Positions 9,219 through 19,024 are shown, counted from the stretch's first letter. The stretch is DNA of 55,388 nucleotides from Parabacteroides sp. AM08-6 (GCF_003473295.1 NZ_QRMP01000027.1:502-55889); one strand, 5' to 3'. The notes: generated from the sequence alone by a model not told the origin. A program made the numbers and translations.

Positions 9219-9238
9219 ATTTATTCCTCATAAATGCT

Positions 9239-9246
9239 TACGTTTG
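9239..9246 (+). promoter_or_regulatory. -7 promoter box that fixes the start of the next gene
   Basis: TACGTTTG fits TAnnTTTG. It lies after the upstream in-frame ATG at 9234 and 17 bases before the ATG at 9264, so a transcript from it could only use 9264. Confidence 0.45.
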
Positions 9247-9263
9247 CAGGAAATTTACAGCAA

Positions 9264-10511
9264 ATGAAAACTTTTTTTCTCAAGTCGCGCCGTCGGTTGC
9301 TTCTTTTTGTTTTACTGTTTATGACAGGTTCATCGCTGAGTGCTGTTGTATATGCGCAGATATCGGAACGTGTTTTTAAGACTGATTATCGGATAGATCC
9401 AGAAAAGAAAGGGGAATTATCGATTGATGTTGATAACCTGAGTTTCTTCAAGGATAATGAGTTTTCTAGCTATTATATAAAAGGATATTCGCTTCCGGGA
9501 TTGTGGTTGCAAACAAAAGCTGTTTATTATCCACTCGATATAATAAAAGTGGAGGCTGGTGTACATATGTTGCGTTTTTGGGGTGCCAACCGTTACCCGA
9601 ATGTGGCCTATCAGGATATTGCAACCTGGAAAGGAGACCAATATCAAAAAGGACTTCATGTTCTCCCTTTTTTCCGTGCACAAGTGGCTTTGTCGGAGCA
9701 TGTGAATATTGTATTAGGAGATATTTATGGAGGAGCCAACCATAATTTAATTGAACCTTTGTATTTCCCGGAATTGAATTTGACAGCTGATCCGGAAATG
9801 GGATTGCAGTTTCTTTATAATTCCCGTTTCTTTGATTTGGATACTTGGTTAAATTGGGAAAGTTTTATCTTTAAAGATGATACGCATCAGGAGGCATTCT
9901 CCTTTGGGGTATCCACCCGCGTTAAATTTAATGATCCGGAATCCTGTTTTCATTTTTACCTGCCGGTACAAGGAACAGGGCAACATCGGGGGGGGGAGTT
10001 GATTGAAATTCATTCCGTCGCGACTTTGTTGAATGGAGCTGCCGGGATTGGTGCCCTTTGGAATACTGGGCATCCCGTATTCAAGAATGTTAATCTGGAG
10101 TTTGACGCTGCCGGATATACCCAACAGTCGGGTAGTTTATTGCCATTTGATTCGGGTTATGGTTTGTATGCTCGTGCCTCTGCCGATATTTATGATTTCC
10201 GGATAAAAACTTCTTATTGGAAATGCCATGAATTTGTGTCTTTGTTCGGTTTCCCTTCTTATGGCGCATTATCTACTAAGTATGAGGGGTTTGTGTTTGA
10301 GGACCCCACTTCGTTTTATATTGGTCTGGAATATTCGCGTGAATTTGCAAAGGGTTTTTCAATGGGGCTAGATTTGGACGTTTACCAACAATCTGCCGGT
10401 ACAATGCGTGTTATTGCAAATGGCGATACCTTTCCTATTAAGAGTTATACCGATATCTCTGTTGGTATTTATCTGCGTATCAATCCTTCTTTCCTGATAA
10501 AGAGGTTCTAA
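9264..10511 (+). CDS. exported protein of unknown function, probable outer-membrane barrel
   Basis: A 415-residue protein starting with a basic segment and a strong hydrophobic signal peptide (cleavage near VYAQ, about residue 32). The body is made of alternating hydrophobic and aromatic strands separated by polar turns, ending in a strand, which fits an outer-membrane beta barrel. No catalytic motif was recognised. The frame opens at 9234, but 9264 gives a proper signal peptide and lies downstream of the -7 box. It is monocistronic: a terminator precedes it and a 425-base gap follows. Confidence 0.75.
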   Translation: MKTFFLKSRRRLLLFVLLFMTGSSLSAVVYAQISERVFKTDYRIDPEKKGELSIDVDNLSFFKDNEFSSYYIKGYSLPGLWLQTKAVYYPLDIIKVEAGVHMLRFWGANRYPNVAYQDIATWKGDQYQKGLHVLPFFRAQVALSEHVNIVLGDIYGGANHNLIEPLYFPELNLTADPEMGLQFLYNSRFFDLDTWLNWESFIFKDDTHQEAFSFGVSTRVKFNDPESCFHFYLPVQGTGQHRGGELIEIHSVATLLNGAAGIGALWNTGHPVFKNVNLEFDAAGYTQQSGSLLPFDSGYGLYARASADIYDFRIKTSYWKCHEFVSLFGFPSYGALSTKYEGFVFEDPTSFYIGLEYSREFAKGFSMGLDLDVYQQSAGTMRVIANGDTFPIKSYTDISVGIYLRINPSFLIKRF

Positions 10512-10590
10512 ACCAATCTTATCTTTCCGAAAATTCTTACATCCTTTTCAGAAAAAGCATCCGTGCTTAAGTGATTTTCCATGTGAGGGA

Positions 10591-10686
10591 TTTTAGTTTC
10601 CATATATGTTGAAACTAAAAACTACAATTGTTGTTTTCAAGAAAGACAATTGTCTATTTTGAATTCAATATATGTTGAAAGTAAAA
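10591..10686. repeat. two 30-base palindromic elements 66 bases apart
   Basis: Element 1 (10591-10620) has perfect arms TTTTAGTTTC / GAAACTAAAA around CATATATGTT. Element 2 (10657-10686) has the same plan with imperfect arms. The 13-base core ATATATGTTGAAA is identical in both, at 10602 and 10668. They lie in the 425-base gap 10512-10936, which otherwise holds only a promoter. They may be operators or a small dispersed repeat. Confidence 0.75.
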
Positions 10687-10870
10687 TTGCATGGTTAAAA
10701 ATGAGAATTCCTGAATTTCCCTGAACGGGAATATAATCGGAAGAGAATGATGTGTCTGCAAAGATAACCTTATTTTTTAGTTTGCCTCGTTTTTAACATG
10801 AATCAGGTAGGATTTTATGCAACTGTATTTAAAAACGCGCAAATATTTACAAGGATTGTCAAAAAATTAA

Positions 10871-10878
10871 TATCTTTG
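10871..10878 (+). promoter_or_regulatory. promoter of the Gfo/Idh-DUF1080 operon
   Basis: TATCTTTG matches TAnnTTTG, with TTTAC (a near match to TTTG) centred about 26 bases upstream at 10846-10850. The leader to the ATG is about 50 bases. Confidence 0.5.
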
Positions 10879-10936
10879 TAAATAGATTGCTTTTGAACAA
10901 TAAGTAATTAGAATTGATATAAATTAAATTATTACC

Positions 10937-12193
10937 ATGAAGACGAACAGAAGGGACTTTCTTAAAACCCTTGGAGGTGTTGCACTTTTCTCTATTGTGC
11001 CGCGTCACGTGTTGGGAAACGGGTATATTGCCCCAAGTGATCAACTCACCAAAGGTATTATTGGAACAGGCGGTATGGGACGAGGCCATGTAAATTATGG
11101 TGGTACTCGTTTAGTTGCAGTTTGTGACGTAGACAAAAATCATTTAGAGTTAGGAAAAAAATTGGTAAAGGAGAATATAGCTGCTTACCATGATTTTCGA
11201 GATTTGATACTGGATTCAAATGTCGATATCGTACATATCGCCACGCCACCGCATTGGCATGGTATTATGTCGGTTGAGGCTGCTAAAGCCGGTAAAGATA
11301 TTTGGTGTGAGAAGCCAATGACACGGACGATTGGAGAAGGTAAGCGGGTGATGGAGGCAATGAAGCAGTATGGACGCATGTTCCGTTTAAATACTTGGTT
11401 CCGTTTTGCTGATCCTTTTTATGGTTTGGGTACCCCTGTTAAACCTTTGAAAAAACTTGTACAAAGCGGAATGTTGGGTTGGCCGTTGAAAGTGACGATT
11501 AGTAAACATACCGGTTTTGACTGGAAGTTCTTTTGGGTTGGAAAAGAATATTTGGAACCACAATCCATTCCTTCCGAACTGGATTATGATATGTGGTTAG
11601 GACCGGCCCCATACAAGCCTTACAATGCACATCGTGTACATCAGACATTCCGTGGTTATTGGGATTATGACGGCGGTGGACTGGGAGATATGGGACAACA
11701 TTATATAGATCCTGTGCAATATATATTAGGAAAAGATGATACCAGCCCTGTGAAAGTGGAAGTGGATGCTCCGCAACAACACCCGGATGCTGTCGGAACT
11801 TGGCGTTCAATTACATATACATACGATGATGGTTGTCAGATAGTTCTCTGGGGAGGCGACTTTGGGGATCCCAATACTCCTTATATTTCGGGACCTAAAG
11901 GAAATGTTTACAAGAATTTTGTGTGTGATATCCCTGATTGGGAAAGAAAATTGGCAGATTATCCTGAACCTGAACCTCAGGTGACAGATTTTATTGAATG
12001 TATAAGAACACGTCAACCTTTTGCTTTGAACGAACGTAATGGGTTCCGTTCGGCTACTATTGTAAATATGGGAGCTGTGGCGCTTCGTCTGAACCGCACA
12101 TTGAATTTTGATCCTGTGAAACTCGAATTTATAGACGATGAAGCTGCCAATCGTTTGTTGGACCAGCCAATGCGGTCACCATGGAATATTTAA
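10937..12193 (+). CDS. Tat-exported Gfo/Idh/MocA-family oxidoreductase
   Basis: A 418-residue NAD(P)-dependent sugar oxidoreductase homologue. It begins with a twin-arginine signal (RRDFLK at 5-10, then a hydrophobic stretch), so it should be exported folded with its cofactor. The Rossmann motif GTGGMGRGH follows at about 43-51, and CEKPMTRT carries the conserved EKP of the family. The same fold includes GH109 NAD-dependent glycosidases, so oxidoreductase versus glycosidase is open. Eighteen bases downstream lies a protein with two 3-keto-glycoside hydrolase domains; Gfo/Idh enzymes that make 3-keto sugars are known partners of that family, so a shared periplasmic oxidative glycoside-cleavage route is likely. 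Confidence 0.9.
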   Translation: MKTNRRDFLKTLGGVALFSIVPRHVLGNGYIAPSDQLTKGIIGTGGMGRGHVNYGGTRLVAVCDVDKNHLELGKKLVKENIAAYHDFRDLILDSNVDIVHIATPPHWHGIMSVEAAKAGKDIWCEKPMTRTIGEGKRVMEAMKQYGRMFRLNTWFRFADPFYGLGTPVKPLKKLVQSGMLGWPLKVTISKHTGFDWKFFWVGKEYLEPQSIPSELDYDMWLGPAPYKPYNAHRVHQTFRGYWDYDGGGLGDMGQHYIDPVQYILGKDDTSPVKVEVDAPQQHPDAVGTWRSITYTYDDGCQIVLWGGDFGDPNTPYISGPKGNVYKNFVCDIPDWERKLADYPEPEPQVTDFIECIRTRQPFALNERNGFRSATIVNMGAVALRLNRTLNFDPVKLEFIDDEAANRLLDQPMRSPWNI

Positions 12194-12211
12194 TATAAAA
12201 AGTAATTTCTT

Positions 12212-15200
12212 ATGAGAAAAGCATATATATCAATAACTGCCTTACTGCTATGTGGAAGCATGCTGATGGCACAAGCTCCGGCCAATCGAACGGCCAAAAC
12301 GATTGCAGCCGATGTGTTGGCTCAGATGCCGGCGGATAAACAGGCGGAGTATGATAAACTAATAAGTGATTTGAGCTCTACCGGTGATGAAGGTGTTTTG
12401 ATGCTGGTAAATATGATAAATGCACCGGGTAAGGGTAGCAATTCGAATGTGGATTATGCATTGAGCGGTTTGACACATTATGTAATGGCAAAAGGGCAGG
12501 AAAATGCCCGTTTGGCAACTGCGAAAGCTTATATAAAAGCTTTGGAAATGACGAACGAGCGCGAAACGAAAGCGTTTATTATTCGTCAGCTTCAAATTTT
12601 AGGCAAAGATGAAAGTGTGGAGACATTGGTCTCTTATTTGAATGACGAGAACTTGAGTGGTCCTGCTGCAAGAGCTCTTTCATCTATAGGTACGGAGAAT
12701 GCCGGGAAAGCGTTATTAGCTTCTTTAATGCGCCGTTCTGGAACTCCTAAAACGCAAAAAGATATAATCCGTGCAATTGCCCAAGCTCAGGTAGAGGGTT
12801 CTGAAGAAGCATTGAAAGCTCTGTTGGGATCGTCAGACCCCAATATGCAAAAAGAAGTTTTGTATGCATTGAGCCGTGTTGGTTCCAAAGCTTCTCTCAA
12901 TGAATTGGCGGATGCTGCTGCTAAGGTAGGCTATACAATGGATAAGTCCGGTGCAAATGAGGCATATATTGTTTTGATTAAACGAATAGCTGGGCAGGGT
13001 GATTTGGCCACTGCGGAAAAAGCAGCCAAGGATTTGATGAAAAAGGCAACAAAAGCAGGTGCGCAACAGAGTCGGGAGGCTGCTTTGCAAATCCTTCTTT
13101 CTTTACAGAAGGAAAAGGATGTGATTAAATTGGTTACTGCAGCCATGAAGGATGCTGATAAAGGTTATCGGAATGCTGCTTTGAATTATGCATCAGATCA
13201 GGCTAACCAGGAAATGTATGTTGAATTGATGAAACTGATGGCAAAAGCAAAACCGGAGGTTAAGATTGATATCCTCAATTGGATTGGTCGTGAGGCAAAA
13301 AGACCGTCTCAACATGATATTATTCAAAATCTTGAAATCCGTTTTGATCTTCCGGCTAAGCAGTTGTTAGTCGAACAGTTGAAGAACGAAGATTACGGAG
13401 TGAAAGAAGCTGCTGTCTGGACATTGGTTAAAATAGGTGACAAATCGGTTATTCCGTCATTGGCTAATTTGCTGGTAAGTGATGATAACCAGGTCGTTTT
13501 GTTAGGACAGGATGCTTTAACAGCTTTCAATGGCGACATAGATGGAGCTGTGGCTAAAGTTATTCCACAGGCAGGCAATGCCGGTAAGATTGCCGGACTT
13601 GAATTATTGGCAATGCGTAAAGCTACATCTAATTTGAACGCAGTATTGGAACAGATTAATACCGGCTCTCCGGAAGTAAAAGCTGCTGCTTATGTTGCCT
13701 TGAAAGATGTTGTCAGCGATCGTGATTTGACTAATCTCTGTGGCATGCTTGAAACAGCAGATGCGTTGGCTATTCCTCCGATGCAACGTGCTGTAATTTC
13801 CGCATTGTCTTCTTTACCAGCTGCAGAGCAGGTGCAGACAATATCCCGGCGTATGATACAGGCCGGAGATAATAAAAAATATCTTTATTATATTGTATTA
13901 TCATCGACAGGAGAACCGGAAGCTCTGGCTACGATTGTAAAAGGTTTCCGTTCTGCTACAGGTGAGCAACGTGATGCGGCATTTGAGGCATTATTGAACT
14001 GGAAAGGTGTAGAAGTTGCAGATGAACTGTATACTATCTGTAAGGATGCTCCGACTTCCAGTTATTTTGCACCGGCAATGGATGCTTATGTAAAGCTGGT
14101 TTCCAATCCGGTATTTACCGGAGAAAACCGTCTTCTCCGTCTGCGTAAGGCAATGGAAATAGCTCGTACGGACGAACAGAAAAATGCTATCCTGAAACAA
14201 ATTGAAAGGACTGGTACATTCTTGGGTATGATATATGCCGGTGAGTTTTTGGACCAAAAACCGGTTCAGCAGGCTGCTGCCAATGCCGTAATGAATATAA
14301 CTTTGGGTAACAAGGAATATACGGGAACAATTGTTCGTGAACTTCTGAATAAAGTGATGCAGGTACTCGACAATCCGGATGCCGGTTATCAGAAAGAGGC
14401 GATTAAGAAACATTTGGCTGAAATGCCTGCCGGAGAAGGTTTTGTATCTATTTTTAACGGCAAAGATTTGACTGGATGGAAAGGTTTGGTCGAGAATCCG
14501 ATAGCTCGCGCCAAGATGAAGCCTGCTCAACTTGCAAAAGCTCAGGTTGCTGCGGACGAGAATATGCGCAGAGACTGGAAGGTGGAAGATGGTTTGCTTG
14601 TCTTTGAAGGAACAGGATATGACAATTTGTGTACAGAAAAGCAATATGGTGATTTTGAAATGTATGTTGACTGGATGCTTGACCCTGCAGGTCCCGAAGC
14701 GGATGCCGGTATTTATCTCCGCGGTACGCCACAAGTTCAGATATGGGATACTTCTCGTGTGAATGTCGGTGCACAAGTTGGTTCCGGCGGATTATACAAC
14801 AATCAGGTGAATGAAAGTAAACCGTCAAAAGTCGCTGATAATAAGCTGGGAGAATGGAATAGCTTTTATATTAAAATGGTAGGTGACCGCGTAACGGTTG
14901 TATTGAACGGTGAAAAAGTAGTGGATGATGTTATCCTTGAAAATTATTGGGATCGTAACCAGCCTATTTTCCCGGTTGAACAAATTGAATTGCAGGCACA
15001 TGGCAGTAAGGTATATTATCGCAATCTGTATGTAAAAGAATTGGAACGTAAGGAACCGTTTAAACTTTCAGCAGAAGAGGTAAAAGAAGGTTTCAAAATT
15101 TTGTTTGATGGAACCAATATGCATGAATGGACGGGTAACACAGTTGATTATACATTGGAAGACGGCTGTATTTCTATGATACCGAGCAGAAGTTTTGGTG

Positions 15201-15673
15201 GTAATTTATATACTAAGAAAGAATATGGTAATTTCATTTATCGTTTTGATTTCCAATTAACCCCGGGAGCTAACAATGGAGTTGGTATTCGTACCCCGAT
15301 GGAAGGAGATGCTGCTTATGTCGGTATGGAAATCCAGATACTTGATTGTGAACATCCTATTTATAAGGATATCACTCCGTTACAACATCATGGTTCCGTA
15401 TACGGTATTATTCCGGCGAAGCCCGATCATCATAGTGCATTTAAGCCTGTAGGTGAATGGAATACGGAAGAAATTGTTGCGAATGGCGATAATATCCGTG
15501 TAACAGTTAACGGTGTTGTTATCTTGGAAGGTAATATTCGTGAGGCAACAAAAAATGGGACAGCAGATCATAAAGAACATCCGGGACTTTTCAATAAAAA
15601 GGGACACATTGGTTTCTTAGGTCATGGTTCTCCGGTTAAATTCCGTAATATTCGTATTAAAGAGCTGAAATAA
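12212..15673 (+). CDS. exported HEAT-repeat protein with two DUF1080 (3-keto-disaccharide hydrolase) domains
   Basis: A 1153-residue secreted protein: signal peptide (1-20, ending LMAQ), a long helical HEAT-like repeat region (about 40-735, with many short Ala/Leu-rich helix pairs), then two DUF1080 domains. The first begins near 745 (SIFNGKDLTGWKG) and the second near 960 (ILFDGTNMHEW), each ending in a strand like RNLYVKEL or RNIRIKEL. DUF1080 is the Pfam 3keto-disac_hyd family, with a concanavalin-like sandwich fold, and cleaves glycosides oxidised at C3. The HEAT part probably works as a scaffold or docking surface. Forms an operon with the Tat-exported oxidoreductase and ends at a strong terminator. 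Substrate unknown; no SusC/SusD pair is nearby. Confidence 0.9.
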   Translation: MRKAYISITALLLCGSMLMAQAPANRTAKTIAADVLAQMPADKQAEYDKLISDLSSTGDEGVLMLVNMINAPGKGSNSNVDYALSGLTHYVMAKGQENARLATAKAYIKALEMTNERETKAFIIRQLQILGKDESVETLVSYLNDENLSGPAARALSSIGTENAGKALLASLMRRSGTPKTQKDIIRAIAQAQVEGSEEALKALLGSSDPNMQKEVLYALSRVGSKASLNELADAAAKVGYTMDKSGANEAYIVLIKRIAGQGDLATAEKAAKDLMKKATKAGAQQSREAALQILLSLQKEKDVIKLVTAAMKDADKGYRNAALNYASDQANQEMYVELMKLMAKAKPEVKIDILNWIGREAKRPSQHDIIQNLEIRFDLPAKQLLVEQLKNEDYGVKEAAVWTLVKIGDKSVIPSLANLLVSDDNQVVLLGQDALTAFNGDIDGAVAKVIPQAGNAGKIAGLELLAMRKATSNLNAVLEQINTGSPEVKAAAYVALKDVVSDRDLTNLCGMLETADALAIPPMQRAVISALSSLPAAEQVQTISRRMIQAGDNKKYLYYIVLSSTGEPEALATIVKGFRSATGEQRDAAFEALLNWKGVEVADELYTICKDAPTSSYFAPAMDAYVKLVSNPVFTGENRLLRLRKAMEIARTDEQKNAILKQIERTGTFLGMIYAGEFLDQKPVQQAAANAVMNITLGNKEYTGTIVRELLNKVMQVLDNPDAGYQKEAIKKHLAEMPAGEGFVSIFNGKDLTGWKGLVENPIARAKMKPAQLAKAQVAADENMRRDWKVEDGLLVFEGTGYDNLCTEKQYGDFEMYVDWMLDPAGPEADAGIYLRGTPQVQIWDTSRVNVGAQVGSGGLYNNQVNESKPSKVADNKLGEWNSFYIKMVGDRVTVVLNGEKVVDDVILENYWDRNQPIFPVEQIELQAHGSKVYYRNLYVKELERKEPFKLSAEEVKEGFKILFDGTNMHEWTGNTVDYTLEDGCISMIPSRSFGGNLYTKKEYGNFIYRFDFQLTPGANNGVGIRTPMEGDAAYVGMEIQILDCEHPIYKDITPLQHHGSVYGIIPAKPDHHSAFKPVGEWNTEEIVANGDNIRVTVNGVVILEGNIREATKNGTADHKEHPGLFNKKGHIGFLGHGSPVKFRNIRIKELK

Positions 15674-15696
15674 TAATTTGCTTTTGGTTAGATAGT

Positions 15697-15778
15697 AAGA
15701 AACTGTCTGGGATAACAACACTTTTGAGTCCATAATAATTGTAAAAGTGTAGGTTTTATCTCTGGCAGTTTCTTTTTA
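15697..15778 (+). terminator. nested terminator after the DUF1080 gene
   Basis: Outer arms AAGAAACTG / CAGTTTCTT followed by T5, with an inner perfect hairpin ACACTTTT / AAAAGTGT at 15718-15750. Confidence 0.8.
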
Positions 15779-15878
15779 TATGGTATTAATTGAAATCTCT
15801 TGAATTTTAACCCAAGTAAAATTTGTGGATATAATATTTTATATCGAATTTTGCACTATATAGGTAAGTTGTTTCACT

Positions 15879-18245
15879 ATGAGTATAGATAAATATCGTT
15901 TGTTTTTAGATACAGCTCAGGTTGGTTGGTGGCAAGCTGATTTTGAGAATGGGTATTATATCTGTTCAGACTATTTGGTTAGTTTGATGCAACTTCATAG
16001 TGATAAGATTTCTTTTTCTGATTTTATAGCATTGATTCGTGAAGACTACCAAGAACGTATAAAAAAAGAATTTCTTTTCTTTAAAGGAATTGGTATTTAT
16101 GAACAAATATTTCCGCTTCTAACGTGTTATGGTTATAAATTTGTCCGTTCGAAAATCTGTGAACGGGAAATTGATGATACGGGAAAAATTAATGTATTGG
16201 GTATTATGCAATTGCTCCCTTATAGTGATTCAGAAGCGGATAAATTGAAAGTTAAGGATCAACTGAATGGCCTTCTCCGGCATTTAGGCAGTCTTACCCG
16301 TTCCCTGCATTCGTTTATTCAAACAAACGATTTGCCGACATCTATCCATTTGGTTCTTACGGAGATTCTTAATTCGATAGATACGAAAGGACGTGCCAGT
16401 ATTATGGAATATATGAATGACGGACAAACTTTGAATTGTACATACGAGGTGTGCAGTGAAGGGGTTTCCCCCGTTCGCTCTTCTTTGCAAAATATTCCGG
16501 TATCGACATTGCCTTGGTCTACCCGTAAAATAAAAAATCTTTATCCTGTACTGATAAATAATCTGGATGAACTTCCTCCGGAAGCGGCAGAAGAAAAACG
16601 TTATTTACGTTTAAGAGGAACTCTTTCTATGATATTGGTGCCTTTAATTATAAAAGGAAAAGCTTGGGGATATATGGGGATTGACATTATTGTCAAAAAT
16701 CGTATTTGGAATCTTGAAGATTACCAGTGGCTTTCTTCTATAGCCAATATTATTAGTATCATAACGAAAATGGCAAGGATAAATGAGGCTTTGGACTGTA
16801 ATGAAAGGCTATTGCGCAATATTTATAATAATATCCCAGCAGGTATTGAGCTGTATGACAAAGACGGTTATTTGGTCGATTTGAATAATATGGATATTGA
16901 AATATTCGGAATAGAGTCAAAAGCAAGCGTGTTAGGACTTAATATTTTTGAAAATCCAATTATTCCGGAAGAAGTCCGAAAGAAATTGTTGGAACGAAAA
17001 CCTGCTACTTTCCGTGTAAATTATTCTTTTGATGTAGTAAACAAATATTATAAAACAGATAGGGAAGGTAATATTGATGTCTTTACAAAAGTCAGTATGC
17101 TCTATGATACACATGGAGATTTGATTAATTATCTGTTTATAAATCTGGATAATACGGACAAGACAGTTGCTTATAACCGTATCGAAGAATTTGAACATTT
17201 TTTTCGCCTTGTCAGCAGTTTTGCAAAAGTTGGTTATGCTAAATTTGATTTGTTGACAAATGATGGTTATGCCATCAGTCAATGGTATCAAAATTTAGGA
17301 GAAAAAGATGGAACACCATTGCCGGATATTATTGGTGTGTATAAAGCTGTTCATCCTGAGGACAGGCAAGTTATGTTGAATTTTTTCAAGCGGGTAAAAC
17401 AAGGAAAAGCTAATAGTATTCGTAAAGAATTGCGTATACGGGCCGGAGAAGATTGGAAATGGGTACGTGTGAATGTGATGCGGAATACACAATCGGTTGA
17501 TCCGAAAAAATTGGAAATGATTTGTGTGAATTATGACATCACTGAATTGAAGGAAATACAGAAACAACGTGAAAAGGCAGAAGAGCTAGATCGTTTGAAA
17601 TCAGCTTTTTTAGCAAATATGAGCCATGAGATTCGTACTCCGTTGAATGCTATCGTCGGTTTTTCCACATTGTTAGTTGATACGGATGATCCGGAGGAAA
17701 AACTGCAATTCGTGGATATTATACAAAAGAATAATGATTTGTTGCTACAGTTAATTTCGGATGTGTTGGATCTAGCCAAAATAGAGTCGAATGCACTCGA
17801 ATTAAATTTTTCCAGTTTTGATTTGTTGGAGTCATGTGAAGAACTGGTAACATCCATGCGAATTAAATTACCGGAAAATGTTACATTGAATTTAGCACCT
17901 GGACTTTCTTCATGTGTTATTACTTGTGATCGAATTCGATTGACACAAATACTGTCTAATTTTATCAATAATGCAATCAAGCATACGGCAAAAGGTTCTA
18001 TTACTCTTGATTATCAACTTCGACCTAGAGAAATAGAGTATTCGGTTACTGATACTGGTGAAGGAATGTCACCTGAAATATCAGCACGGGTATTCGATCG
18101 TTTTTATAAGGGAAATAGTTTTAAGCAAGGAACAGGATTGGGGTTATCCATTTGCAAAAGTATAGTGGAACAATTCGGAGGAAAAATAGGAGTAAAGTCT
18201 GTACCGGGAAAAGGTTCCCGTTTTTGGTTTACTTTACCCCGCTAA
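15879..18245 (+). CDS. soluble sensor histidine kinase with GAF and PAS domains
   Basis: A 788-residue kinase without membrane segments, so probably a cytoplasmic sensor. Domains: a PAS-like N-terminus (1-110), GAF (about 140-305), PAS (about 307-430), a second PAS (about 435-560), then HisKA with the phospho-acceptor His583 in FLANMSHEIRTPLN, and HATPase with N box NFINNAIKH, G1 DTGEGM, F box VFDRFY and G2 GTGLGLSICK. No receiver domain is fused and no response regulator lies within the window, so it is an orphan. Its base composition is visibly more AT-rich than the genes around it. Ends eight bases from the convergent upp gene. Signal unknown. Confidence 0.92.
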   Translation: MSIDKYRLFLDTAQVGWWQADFENGYYICSDYLVSLMQLHSDKISFSDFIALIREDYQERIKKEFLFFKGIGIYEQIFPLLTCYGYKFVRSKICEREIDDTGKINVLGIMQLLPYSDSEADKLKVKDQLNGLLRHLGSLTRSLHSFIQTNDLPTSIHLVLTEILNSIDTKGRASIMEYMNDGQTLNCTYEVCSEGVSPVRSSLQNIPVSTLPWSTRKIKNLYPVLINNLDELPPEAAEEKRYLRLRGTLSMILVPLIIKGKAWGYMGIDIIVKNRIWNLEDYQWLSSIANIISIITKMARINEALDCNERLLRNIYNNIPAGIELYDKDGYLVDLNNMDIEIFGIESKASVLGLNIFENPIIPEEVRKKLLERKPATFRVNYSFDVVNKYYKTDREGNIDVFTKVSMLYDTHGDLINYLFINLDNTDKTVAYNRIEEFEHFFRLVSSFAKVGYAKFDLLTNDGYAISQWYQNLGEKDGTPLPDIIGVYKAVHPEDRQVMLNFFKRVKQGKANSIRKELRIRAGEDWKWVRVNVMRNTQSVDPKKLEMICVNYDITELKEIQKQREKAEELDRLKSAFLANMSHEIRTPLNAIVGFSTLLVDTDDPEEKLQFVDIIQKNNDLLLQLISDVLDLAKIESNALELNFSSFDLLESCEELVTSMRIKLPENVTLNLAPGLSSCVITCDRIRLTQILSNFINNAIKHTAKGSITLDYQLRPREIEYSVTDTGEGMSPEISARVFDRFYKGNSFKQGTGLGLSICKSIVEQFGGKIGVKSVPGKGSRFWFTLPR

Positions 18246-18253
18246 TTTGTTTG

Positions 18254-18907
18254 CTATTCTTTTTCTCCAAAAGCCAAATCGCCTGCATCACCCAGACCTG
18301 GAATGATATATGAATGGTCATCTAATTTGTCATCAAGAGCTGCAATCCAGATTGTTGTAATATCGTCCGGCATCTTACGCTGGATATATTCGAGTGCCTG
18401 TTTGCTGCAAATAATGGATGCTACGTGGATATGTGCCGGGTGTCCTTTTGTACGCAGAGCCTCATAGGCTAGTTCCATGGAACTACCTGTGGCCAGCATT
18501 GGATCTGTAATAATCAATGTTTTATCGGTTAATCTGGGAGAAGCTATATATTCGATGTGAATATCGAAATTTAGTCGGTCTTTATATTTGCGGTAAGCGG
18601 AAACAAATGCATTTTCTGCATTATCCAAATAATTTAAAAAACCTTGATGATAAGGAAGTCCAGCACGTAAAATAGTGCTGATTACGATATGATTGTCAGG
18701 TGTCTTTACTGGAGCAATGCCTAAAGGCGATTGAATATCTTTTGTGCTGTAAATGAAATCTTTACTGATTTCATAGGCCATAATTTCTCCAATCCGTTCG
18801 ATGTTACGGCGGAAACGCATGCTGTCTTTTTGGATATTCACATCACGTAGTTCAGATACGAATCGATTCAATATCGAATTTGTTTCTCCTAGATTAACTA
18901 TTTTCAT
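18254..18907 (-). CDS. upp: uracil phosphoribosyltransferase
   Basis: A 217-residue cytoplasmic salvage enzyme that converts uracil and PRPP to UMP. The PRPP-binding loop LIITDPMLATGSS is at 131-143 and the C-terminal uracil-binding segment GLGDAGDLAFGE is intact. The frame is open 25 codons further upstream, but the ATG at 18907 matches the family start. Monocistronic, convergent with the kinase gene. Confidence 0.96.
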   Translation of the reverse strand: MKIVNLGETNSILNRFVSELRDVNIQKDSMRFRRNIERIGEIMAYEISKDFIYSTKDIQSPLGIAPVKTPDNHIVISTILRAGLPYHQGFLNYLDNAENAFVSAYRKYKDRLNFDIHIEYIASPRLTDKTLIITDPMLATGSSMELAYEALRTKGHPAHIHVASIICSKQALEYIQRKMPDDITTIWIAALDDKLDDHSYIIPGLGDAGDLAFGEKE

Positions 18908-18970
18908 GTTATTTGATTTTCCGGTGGCGAAATTAGTTATAATCTCCGCTGTGAGCAAATAGAAAGACGA

Positions 18971-19004
18971 AAAAAGAGACAATCTTTTGAGACTGTCTCT
19001 TTTT
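18971..19004 (-). terminator. terminator after the HU gene
   Basis: Perfect 11-base arms AAAAAGAGACA / TGTCTCTTTTT around a 12-base loop, 20 bases after the HU stop; symmetric A and T tracts. Confidence 0.85.
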
Positions 19005-19024
19005 GTCTACAATTTGAAAATGTT

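Noticed and set aside
13991..14776. 261-codon minus-strand open frame inside the DUF1080 gene
   Set aside because: Shadow of the HEAT/DUF1080 coding frame; Cys- and Phe-rich translation without family features.
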